From contig JANRJB010000246.1 of NCBI GenBank assembly GCA_033764265.1, positions 1 through 8,165 on the forward strand: a stretch of 8,165 nt of DNA, written 5' to 3'. The stretch is from VGEM01 sp033764265. Lineage in GTDB: Bacteria > Pseudomonadota > Alphaproteobacteria > Rhodospirillales > Rhodospirillaceae. Positions 1 to 4,679 of this stretch are shown here, one piece after another (position 1 is the stretch's first letter; every line of letters starts with the position of its first letter). A model generated the notes under the pieces. The model was not told where the DNA came from, ran no database searches, and was given only the letters and a program-made list of their open reading frames with translations. The position numbers and the translations under genes were made by a program.

Positions 1-1
1 G

Positions 2-70
2 CGCGCGCGCGCCGAGCGCGTGCGCGAATCCGACGGCGAGGCCGAGGAAGAGGGCCTCGTCACTCACTGA
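2..70 (+). CDS. C-terminal end of upstream gene, probably Lon protease (partial)
   Basis: The frame starting at base 2 is open from the window edge to a TGA at 68-70. It encodes a 22-residue charged tail, RARAERVRESDGEAEEEGLVTH. The only argument for lon is context: in many alphaproteobacteria the gene directly before hupB is lon, the ATP-dependent protease, whose C-terminus is short, charged and poorly conserved. No catalytic domain is inside the window, so the identity is inference. The Arg/Glu-rich composition and the high-GC codon use fit a real coding end. The hupB start follows 88 bases later on the same strand. Confidence 0.5.
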   Translation, partial: RARAERVRESDGEAEEEGLVTH

Positions 71-76
71 AGCGGG

Positions 77-100
77 GCGGCAGCCGATCGGCGATGCCGC
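77..100 (+). other. Hairpin after the upstream gene, possible weak terminator
   Basis: GCGGCA (77-82) and TGCCGC (95-100) are perfectly complementary. The loop between them contains the palindrome GCCGATCGGC (83-92). The structure begins 6 bases after the stop codon at 70. No T-run follows, so it is not a standard intrinsic terminator. It may only protect the 3' end of the upstream message or be chance in GC-rich DNA. Confidence 0.25.
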
Positions 101-143
101 GCGTTGAGCATCCTGTGTTCGTCAACTTACCCGGTTGTCCACG

Positions 144-149
144 AAGGGA
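144..149 (+). promoter_or_regulatory. Ribosome binding site of hupB
   Basis: AAGGGA lies 9 bases before the ATG at 159. It decides the start: an in-frame TTG at 135 would add eight residues (MSTKGSQR) not expected in HU proteins and would sit upstream of this site. Confidence 0.75.
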
Positions 150-158
150 TCACAGCGC

Positions 159-434
159 ATGAACAAGAACGACCTGATCGCCGCCCTGGCCGACGCCACC
201 GCCTTGTCCAAGGCCGACGCCGGCCGCGCCGTCGAGACCACGCTCGACCTGATCACCACGGCCTTGAAGAAGGGCGACGAAGTGCGCCTGGTGGGGTTCG
301 GCACGTTCTCGGTGGCGGCGCGGGCGGCCAGCGAGGGGCGCAACCCGCGCACCGGCGAAGTGATCCAGATTCCGGCCTCGAAGCGGCCCAAGTTCACCGC
401 CGGCAAGGGCCTCAAGGACGCCGTCAACCGCTGA
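159..434 (+). CDS. hupB: DNA-binding protein HU (beta type)
   Basis: HU is a small dimeric nucleoid protein that bends and compacts DNA without strong sequence preference and assists replication, repair and regulation. The 91-residue length is typical of the family. The N-terminal helical part (MNKNDLIAALADATALSKADAG) is the usual HU dimerisation region. GFGTF at 46-50 starts the family signature. The beta arm carries RNP at 61-63, including the proline at 63 that intercalates into DNA in HU. The end (KFTAGKGLKDAVNR) is also standard. The start is the ATG at 159, supported by AAGGGA nine bases upstream. It follows the probable lon end and precedes a tRNA-Val, an order common in alphaproteobacteria. 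An IHF subunit is less likely, because the protein ends right at the HU C-terminus without the extra IHF tail. No clear intrinsic terminator is seen at 435-505, so read-through into the tRNA is possible. Confidence 0.95.
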   Translation: MNKNDLIAALADATALSKADAGRAVETTLDLITTALKKGDEVRLVGFGTFSVAARAASEGRNPRTGEVIQIPASKRPKFTAGKGLKDAVNR

Positions 435-505
435 TCCGCGCCGCCGCGCCGCGTGCGCGTGCCGCGGTGGATTCCGGGGCGGGGGCTGGGTTAGGGTCGC
501 CGGCC

Positions 506-581
506 GGGCGGTTAGCTCAGCTGGCAGAGCGTCTCGTTTACACCGAGAAGGTCGGCGGTTCGATCCCGTCACCGCCCACCA
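506..581 (+). tRNA. tRNA-Val (anticodon TAC)
   Basis: A complete 76-base cloverleaf can be folded. The acceptor is GGGCGGT (506-512) with ACCGCCC (571-577). The D stem is GCTC/GAGC (515-518, 527-530). The anticodon stem is TCTCG/CGAGA (532-536, 544-548) with loop TTTACAC and anticodon TAC at 539-541. The T stem is GGCGG/CCGTC (554-558, 566-570) with one G-T pair and loop TTCGATC. The discriminator A is at 578 and CCA is encoded at 579-581. Anticodon UAC reads valine GUA codons. No convincing promoter is visible just upstream, so it may be cut from a hupB transcript. Confidence 0.96.
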
Positions 582-588
582 TCGGCGC

Positions 589-604
589 CGCGGCCGAGGC
601 CGCG
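589..604 (+). other. GC hairpin just after the tRNA
   Basis: CGCGGC and GCCGCG pair perfectly around a CGAG loop, beginning 8 bases after the encoded CCA. No T-run follows, so it is at best part of a 3' trailer or a weak stop. It could also be a chance GC palindrome. Confidence 0.3.
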
Positions 605-613
605 TCCCCAAGG

Positions 614-632
614 GTGTCAAGAATCCTGACAC
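614..632 (+). promoter_or_regulatory. Palindromic site 1, candidate upstream activator site
   Basis: GTGTCAAGAATCCTGACAC is a perfect inverted repeat of GTGTCA with TGACAC across a 7-base centre. Two further bases on each side (GG at 612-613, CC at 633-634) extend the arms to 8 bp. Read on the opposite strand it matches site 2 (704-722) at 17 of 19 positions. Its centre is near 623, about 188 bases before the predicted start of the sigma-54 transcript, within the usual range for enhancer-binding-protein sites. The binding protein is unknown. As RNA the same sequence would fold into a hairpin, so a role as a 3' end structure for the tRNA transcript is an alternative. Confidence 0.55.
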
Positions 633-714
633 CCGCATTCTGACGCCAACCTTCTGAATCAATTGAATTTGTTGTCCCGGCGCCGCGTCAGGCGCGATCG
701 CGGGTGTCAGGATT
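622..714. repeat. Nested inverted repeats spanning the two palindromic sites
   Basis: Bases 622-636 are perfectly complementary to 700-714 (15 bp). Nested inside, CTGACGC (640-646) is complementary to GCGTCAG (685-691), and CAAC (647-650) to GTTG (671-674). The centre contains the palindrome TCAATTGA (659-666). The outer repeat follows from the two palindromic sites being in opposite orientation; the inner ones are additional. The whole could form a long stem in RNA or a cruciform in DNA. T713-T718 follows the outer arm, so termination of the hupB/tRNA transcript here is conceivable. Confidence 0.6.
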
Positions 715-722
715 TTTTACAC
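704..722 (+). promoter_or_regulatory. Palindromic site 2, candidate upstream activator site
   Basis: GTGTCAGGATTTTTTACAC keeps the outer GTGT/ACAC with 11 bases between, exactly as in site 1. It differs from the reverse complement of site 1 at two positions only. Its centre (713) is about 98 bases upstream of the predicted transcription start and 90 bases from the centre of site 1. This spacing suits a dimeric or oligomeric sigma-54 activator. The TGT-N11-ACA spacing differs from the NifA site (TGT-N10-ACA) by one base, so NifA is not favoured. Confidence 0.55.
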
Positions 723-752
723 TTTGGGGTCGTGCCACAATCGCCGGTCGAC

Positions 753-765
753 TAAGTGCTTGAAA
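753..765 (+). promoter_or_regulatory. IHF-like site between activator sites and promoter
   Basis: TAAGTGCTTGAAA matches the reverse of the IHF consensus (YAA-N4-TTGATW) with one mismatch, A for T at 764. It lies between site 2 and the -24/-12 promoter, where IHF usually bends DNA to bring a sigma-54 activator to the polymerase. The match is short and could be chance; the position is what gives it weight. HU, encoded just upstream, might serve the same bending role. Confidence 0.35.
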
Positions 766-784
766 AATAGCGCTTCAGCAAAAC

Positions 785-800
785 TGGCATGCGGTTTGCA
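785..800 (+). promoter_or_regulatory. Sigma-54 (RpoN) -24/-12 promoter
   Basis: TGGCAT-GCGGT-TTGCA matches the sigma-54 consensus TGGCAC-N5-TTGCW at all positions but one (T for C at 790). The GG (786-787) and GC (798-799) have the required 10-base spacing. The predicted start of transcription is near 811. Support from context is strong: two copies of a palindromic site lie upstream, an IHF-like site lies between, and an intrinsic terminator lies about 155 bases downstream. Such promoters need an ATP-dependent enhancer-binding protein, so this unit should be silent unless activated. Confidence 0.72.
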
Positions 801-810
801 TAGTACGGGG

Positions 811-965
811 CGGTTCCTGGGTGGACCGCCGAGGCCCGTCGAACCGCGGACCCGGCGGGGTGTACCGACCAGCGCATGGGAGAGACCCGTCAGCGTTGCG
901 AGATTTGCGCTTTTCGAACACACCACCAAACTCGGCCGCAACGGCAACGTTGCGGCCCTTTTTTT
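811..965 (+). ncRNA. Candidate sigma-54-dependent small RNA, about 155 nt
   Basis: The interval is bounded by a sigma-54 promoter and a strong intrinsic terminator. The 5' end can fold at once: GGCGGT (809-814) pairs with ACCGCC (825-830), extended by CC/GG (816-817, 823-824) past a bulged T. A C- and A-rich stretch just before the terminator (918-933, with CACCACCAAAC) looks unpaired and could be a target-binding region. No ORF beginning inside the transcript ends before the terminator: the ATG at 876 and the GTG at 860 both run through it. A peptide product is therefore unlikely. I do not recognise it as a known RNA family. The targets and the exact 5' end are unknown. An alternative is a leader for nuo with attenuation. 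Confidence 0.58.
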
Positions 966-974
966 GCGCTTTTC
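904..974 (+). repeat. 12-base direct repeat flanking the terminator
   Basis: TTTGCGCTTTTC occurs at 904-915 and again at 963-974, the second copy overlapping the terminator T-run. The copies are 59 bases apart. It may mark a small local duplication or be coincidence in a low-complexity T/GC mix. No function can be assigned. Confidence 0.5.
934..965 (+). terminator. Strong intrinsic terminator
   Basis: GGCCGCAACG (934-943) and CGTTGCGGCC (948-957) form a perfect 10-bp stem closed by a GCAA tetraloop (944-947). One C and then seven T (959-965) follow. It would end the transcript that begins near 811 and also shield nuo from upstream read-through. A copy of CGTTGCG at 894-900 could pair instead with CGCAACG in the 5' arm (937-943). 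Confidence 0.9.
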
Positions 975-1037
975 CCGCGTCGCGAACGACCCCGCCAGCG
1001 TGGCGATTCCGTCAAACCTGTCAATGGCTTTGATCGC

Positions 1038-1066
1038 TTGACTTGACCCGGACCCGACGTTTAGAT
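1038..1066 (+). promoter_or_regulatory. Possible housekeeping promoter for the nuo operon
   Basis: TTGACT (1038-1043) and TTAGAT (1061-1066) are separated by 17 bases. The -35 part is a good match and the -10 part poor, as is common for alphaproteobacterial housekeeping promoters. It is the best -35/-10 pair I see between the terminator at 965 and nuoA at 1206, and it would give a leader of about 130 bases. TATAAC at 1130-1135 is another -10-like sequence but lacks a -35 at usable distance. The rest of 966-1205 holds nothing else I can support. Confidence 0.3.
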
Positions 1067-1205
1067 CACGCCCGAAATTACCCCTTCGGCGCGTCTCGTC
1101 TTGCGGCGCGCGCCGCGTCAAACAAACCGTATAACTCATTGTTTTGATTGACGAAGAAGGGTAAGCGCGGGGCCCGGCGCCAGCGCGCGAACGGGGATCG
1201 AGGCG

Positions 1206-1571
1206 ATGGACAATCTGCTTCAGGATTACCTGCCGATCCTCATCTTCATCGGCCTGGCGTTCGCCCTGGCCCTGATCATCATCGTTGCCTCGCTGATCGC
1301 CGGTCCGTCGCGGCCCGATCCCGAGAAAACCTCGGTCTACGAGTGCGGCTTCGAAGCCTTCGACGACTCCCGCGGCAAGTTCGACGTTCGCTTCTACCTG
1401 GTCTCGATCCTGTTCATCATCTTCGACCTGGAAGTCGCCTTCCTGTTCCCGTGGGCGGTCAGCCTGGGCCAGATCGGCCTGTTCGGGTTCTGGTCGATGA
1501 TGATTTTCCTGGGCGTGCTCACCGTGGGCTTTGTCTACGAGTGGAAAAAGGGCGCGTTGGAATGGGAATGA
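1206..1571 (+). CDS. nuoA: NADH-quinone oxidoreductase subunit A
   Basis: NuoA (ND3 homologue) is a small inner-membrane subunit of complex I at the junction of the membrane and peripheral arms, near the quinone site. The 121-residue protein shows three membrane segments at about 8-31, 62-82 and 90-112. The loop between the first two holds the conserved YECGFE (45-50) with the cysteine at 47, the ND3 loop residue whose exposure changes between active and resting states in mitochondria. The second helix carries the conserved acidic FDLEVAFLFPW (73-83). The ATG at 1206 has GGGGA at 1193-1197 about eight bases upstream. It opens the operon; nuoB follows after 4 bases. Confidence 0.96.
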   Translation: MDNLLQDYLPILIFIGLAFALALIIIVASLIAGPSRPDPEKTSVYECGFEAFDDSRGKFDVRFYLVSILFIIFDLEVAFLFPWAVSLGQIGLFGFWSMMIFLGVLTVGFVYEWKKGALEWE

Positions 1572-1575
1572 CGCC

Positions 1576-2124
1576 ATGACCGTCCCGGCACAGGTCGCCA
1601 CCGACCGCGTCCGCCCGGCGCTGCCGGCCGACGGCGAATTCATGTCGCGCGTCGCCGGCGAGCTGCAGGACCGCGGCTTCCTGCTGACCTCGCTCGACAA
1701 GCTGGCCAACTGGGGCCGCACCGGCTCGATGTGGCCGATGTCGTTCGGTCTGGCCTGTTGCGCGGTGGAGATGATGCACTCCGCCATGGCGCGCTACGAC
1801 CTCGACCGCTTCGGCATGGTCTTCCGTCCCAGCCCGCGCCAGTCCGACGTGATGATCGTGGCCGGCACGCTGACCAACAAAATGGCTCCGGCGCTGCGCA
1901 AGGTTTACGACCAGATGCCCGAGCCGCGCTGGGTGATCTCGATGGGCAGCTGCGCCAACGGCGGCGGGTATTACCACTACTCGTACTCGGTGGTGCGCGG
2001 CTGCGACCGCATCGTGCCGGTCGACATCTATGTGCCGGGCTGCCCGCCGACCGCCGAAGCGCTGCTCTACGGCATCCTCCAGCTGCACAAGAAAATCCGC
2101 CGCGTCGGCACGATCGACCGCTGA
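1576..2124 (+). CDS. nuoB: NADH-quinone oxidoreductase subunit B (N2 cluster)
   Basis: NuoB (PSST homologue) holds the terminal [4Fe-4S] cluster N2, which passes electrons to quinone. The 182-residue protein has the four expected ligands: the adjacent cysteines 61 and 62 in GLACCAVEMM, Cys126 in MGSCANGGG, and Cys156 in VPGCPPT. The start is taken as the ATG at 1576, because GGGAA (1564-1568) lies 7 bases upstream and the N-terminal length is then normal. An upstream in-frame TTG at 1531 would lie deep inside nuoA. The first 20 residues are variable in the family. NuoB docks with NuoC and NuoD, encoded next. Confidence 0.97.
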   Translation: MTVPAQVATDRVRPALPADGEFMSRVAGELQDRGFLLTSLDKLANWGRTGSMWPMSFGLACCAVEMMHSAMARYDLDRFGMVFRPSPRQSDVMIVAGTLTNKMAPALRKVYDQMPEPRWVISMGSCANGGGYYHYSYSVVRGCDRIVPVDIYVPGCPPTAEALLYGILQLHKKIRRVGTIDR

Positions 2125-2158
2125 CCGGCCCCGCGCAACATCCCGCCCCAGCACCGTT

Positions 2159-2800
2159 ATGCCGACCACGAACGAACAGATCGAAAGCCTGCGCGAGATC
2201 GGCGCGTTCGTGGCGGGCGCGATGCCCAACGACGTGATCGGTTTCGAGGTGGCGGGCGGCGAGCTGTCGATCCGCGCCCAACGCGCGTCGATCGTCAAGC
2301 TGCTCCTGCTGCTGCGCGACGATTCCAACTGCCAGTTCACCCAGCTGGTCGACCTGTGCGGGGTCGACTATCCCGACCGCGAGGACCGTTTCGAGATCGT
2401 CTACCACCTGCTCGGCATGAAGCAGAACACCCGGGTGCGGGTGAAAGTGGCCACCGACGAGGAAACCCCGGTGCCGTCGGTCGCCGGCGTGTTTCCGTGC
2501 GCCAACTGGCTCGAGCGCGAAGTGTGGGACATGTACGGCGTGTTCTTCTCCGACCACCCGGACCTGCGCCGCATCCTCACCGACTACGGTTTCGACGGCC
2601 ACCCGCAGCGCAAGGACTTTCCGCTCACCGGCTACGTCGAGGTGCGCTACGACGAAGGGCAGAAGCGCGTGATCTACGAGCCCGTGAAGCTGACGCAGGA
2701 CTTCCGCAACTTCGACTTTCTGTCGCCGTGGGAGGGTCTGCAGCAGTCCCTGCCGGGCGACGAGAAGGCCGCCGCGCCGCCAGTTCAGGCCAAGCCGTGA
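2159..2800 (+). CDS. nuoC: NADH-quinone oxidoreductase subunit C
   Basis: NuoC (30 kDa subunit homologue) is a cofactor-free structural subunit of the connecting module, packed against NuoD and NuoB. The 213-residue protein has the family signature at 119-140: ERE, then DMYGVFF, then HPDLRRIL. The domain spans about 40-160, followed by the usual KDFPLTGY (152-159). The last dozen residues are a variable Ala/Pro tail. The ATG at 2159 is the only plausible start, yet no good Shine-Dalgarno sequence precedes it in the 34-base gap after nuoB; coupling to nuoB translation may compensate. Its separation from nuoD, unlike the nuoCD fusion of enterobacteria, fits alphaproteobacteria. Confidence 0.96.
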   Translation: MPTTNEQIESLREIGAFVAGAMPNDVIGFEVAGGELSIRAQRASIVKLLLLLRDDSNCQFTQLVDLCGVDYPDREDRFEIVYHLLGMKQNTRVRVKVATDEETPVPSVAGVFPCANWLEREVWDMYGVFFSDHPDLRRILTDYGFDGHPQRKDFPLTGYVEVRYDEGQKRVIYEPVKLTQDFRNFDFLSPWEGLQQSLPGDEKAAAPPVQAKP

Positions 2801-2801
2801 C

Positions 2802-3986
2802 ATGACCGCCGCCGACGTCGAAATCGAGAACTACACCGTCAATTTCGGGCCGCAGCACCCGGCCGCGCACGGCGTGCTGCGCCTGGTGCTCGAAATGGAC
2901 GGCGAGGTGATCGACCGCGTCGACCCGCACATCGGCCTTTTGCACCGCGGCACCGAGAAGCTGATCGAGTACAAGAGCTACCTGCAGGCCGTGCCGTATT
3001 TCGACCGGCTCGATTACGTCTCGCCGATGAACCAGGAGCAGGCCTACGCGCTCGCGGTCGAGCGGCTGCTCGGTATCGCGCCGCCGCCGCGCGCCCAGGC
3101 GATCCGCGTGCTGTTCTGCGAGCTGACCCGCATCCTCAATCACATCATGAACATTGCGTCCTACGCCATGGACGTGGGCGCCATGACGCCGTTCCTGTGG
3201 ACCTTCGAGGAACGCGAAAAGCTGATGGAGTTTTACGACGCGGTCTGCGGCGCGCGCATGCACGCGGCCTACGTGCGCCCAGGCGGCGTGGCGCTCGACA
3301 TGCCGGCCGGCCTGGCCGCGCGCATCATGGACTGGGCCGAGCGCTTCCCCAAGATCGTCGACGACATGGAAGGCCTGCTGACCGAGAACCGCATCTTCAA
3401 ACAGCGCACGGTCGACATCGGCATCGTCGGCGCCGACCTGGCGGTCGCCTGGGGTTTCACCGGCCCCAATCTGCGCGCCTCGGGCGTGCCGTGGGACCTG
3501 CGCAAGGCCCAGCCGTATGACGGCTACGAGGCCTACGACTTCGACATCCCGATCGGCAAGAATGGCGACTGCTACGACCGCTACCTGGTGCGCGTCGAGG
3601 AGATGCGCCAGTCGGTCAAAATCATCAAGCAGGCCCTTCAGTCGATGCCGCAGGGGCCGGTGCGCATCGACGACCGCAAGATCAATCCGCCGCCGCGCGC
3701 CGAAATGAAAACCTCGATGGAAGCGCTGATCCATCATTTCAAGCTCTACACCGAGGGCTACAAAGTGCCGGCCGGCGAGGTCTACGCCGCGGTCGAGGCG
3801 CCCAAGGGCGAATTCGCGGTGTACCTGGTGTCGGATGGCTCCAACCGGCCCTACCGCTGCCGCATTCGGGCACCGGGCTTCATTCACATGCACGGCATGG
3901 ACATGATGTTGAAAGGCCACATGCTGGCCGACGTGCCCGCGGTGCTGGGCTCGATCGACATTGTGTTCGGCGAGGTCGACCGATGA
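2802..3986 (+). CDS. nuoD: NADH-quinone oxidoreductase subunit D
   Basis: NuoD (49 kDa subunit homologue, related to hydrogenase large subunits) forms most of the quinone head-group pocket facing cluster N2. The 394-residue length is normal for the unfused form. GPQHPAAHG (16-24) carries the conserved histidines 19 and 23. The family signature LHRGTEKLIEY is at 47-57. RLDYVSPMNQEQAYALAVE (69-87) includes Tyr72. By alignment with the bovine subunit (His59 and Tyr108, also 49 residues apart) His23 and Tyr72 should be the quinone ligands. The C-terminus IDIVFGEVDR is canonical. The start lies one base after the nuoC stop, and the last four bases (ATGA) overlap the nuoE start. Confidence 0.97.
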   Translation: MTAADVEIENYTVNFGPQHPAAHGVLRLVLEMDGEVIDRVDPHIGLLHRGTEKLIEYKSYLQAVPYFDRLDYVSPMNQEQAYALAVERLLGIAPPPRAQAIRVLFCELTRILNHIMNIASYAMDVGAMTPFLWTFEEREKLMEFYDAVCGARMHAAYVRPGGVALDMPAGLAARIMDWAERFPKIVDDMEGLLTENRIFKQRTVDIGIVGADLAVAWGFTGPNLRASGVPWDLRKAQPYDGYEAYDFDIPIGKNGDCYDRYLVRVEEMRQSVKIIKQALQSMPQGPVRIDDRKINPPPRAEMKTSMEALIHHFKLYTEGYKVPAGEVYAAVEAPKGEFAVYLVSDGSNRPYRCRIRAPGFIHMHGMDMMLKGHMLADVPAVLGSIDIVFGEVDR

Positions 3987-4678
3987 GCGTGCGCGCCCTG
4001 GCCAAGGACCAGCCCGCCGGTTTCGCGTTCAGCGCGGAGAACCTGGCGCGTGCCCGCACGATCATCGCCAAGTATCCGCAGGGCCGTCAGGCCAGCGCGG
4101 TGATCCCGCTCCTGGACCTGGCGCAGCGCCAGGAAGGTTGGGTGACGCGCCCGGCGATCGAGGCGGTCGCCAAGCTGCTCGACATGGCGGTGATCCGCGT
4201 GCTCGAGGTGGCCACCTTCTACACCATGTTCAACCTGCATCCGGTCGGGCGCACGCACATCCAGGTGTGCACCAACCTGTCGTGCTGGCTGCGCGGCTCG
4301 GACGACGTGGTCAAGGCGTGCCGGGCGAAGCTCGGCATCGGCCTGGGCGAAGCCACACCCGACGGCGCCTTCAGCCTGAGCGAGGTGGAATGCGCGGGCG
4401 CGTGCGTGAACGCGCCGGTGGCGCAGATCGGCGACGATTACTTCGAGGATCTCAATGCCGACAGCATGGCGCGCATCATCGACGCGCTGAAGCGCGGCGA
4501 AACGCCCAGGCACGGCCCGCAGAACGGCCGGCTCAACGCCGCGCCGCTGACCGCGCGCGCCAGCCTGACCGAAGACCCGACCAAGCCGATCCCCAAGCAG
4601 GATCTGGCCGCGGCCAAGGCCGCGTTCGACAAAGCCAAAGCCGATGCCGCCGCCAAGGCGGCGGCGGCGAAAACCTGA
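3983..4678 (+). CDS. nuoE: NADH-quinone oxidoreductase subunit E (N1a cluster)
   Basis: NuoE (24 kDa subunit homologue) is a thioredoxin-fold protein of the NADH-dehydrogenase module binding the [2Fe-2S] cluster N1a, which sits beside FMN off the main electron path. The ligands Cys96, Cys101, Cys137 and Cys141 have the exact C-x4-C-x35-C-x3-C spacing. The N-terminal helical part (about 15-85) includes EGWVTRPAIEAVAKLL and EVATFYTMF. At 231 residues it is longer than the roughly 160 of compact homologues: after about residue 175 comes a low-complexity tail rich in Ala, Lys and Pro, ending in a run of alanines and lysines. GAGGT at 3972-3976 serves as ribosome binding site inside nuoD, and the start overlaps the nuoD stop by four bases. 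Confidence 0.96.
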   Translation: MSVRALAKDQPAGFAFSAENLARARTIIAKYPQGRQASAVIPLLDLAQRQEGWVTRPAIEAVAKLLDMAVIRVLEVATFYTMFNLHPVGRTHIQVCTNLSCWLRGSDDVVKACRAKLGIGLGEATPDGAFSLSEVECAGACVNAPVAQIGDDYFEDLNADSMARIIDALKRGETPRHGPQNGRLNAAPLTARASLTEDPTKPIPKQDLAAAKAAFDKAKADAAAKAAAAKT

Positions 4679-4679
4679 G

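Noticed and set aside
435..505. Intrinsic terminator after hupB
   Set aside because: There is a short CCGCG/CGCGG pairing, but no T-run, and GC-rich spacers give such pairs by chance.
614..722. NifA upstream activator sites
   Set aside because: The NifA consensus is TGT-N10-ACA; both sites here have 11 bases between TGT and ACA, and no nif gene is present.
731..741. Second sigma-54 promoter on the minus strand (TGGCAC at 733-738 reversed)
   Set aside because: The -12 part would be CAAAG instead of TTGC at the required spacing.
724..1041. Open frames of 105 and 70 codons (724-1041, 821-1033) in the tRNA-nuoA gap
   Set aside because: Both read through the strong terminator at 934-965, have no ribosome binding site or recognisable domain, and the first also spans the promoter. 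All three + frames are open there because of high GC.
1148..1205. Small gene starting near GAAGAAGGG (1153-1161) upstream of nuoA
   Set aside because: The purine-rich run resembles a ribosome binding site, but no ATG, GTG or TTG follows at a usable distance and the frame overlaps nuoA out of frame.
717..1787. Minus-strand open frame of 356 codons across the gap and nuoA/nuoB
   Set aside because: It crosses the sRNA promoter and terminator and two well-supported genes, and has no recognisable content.
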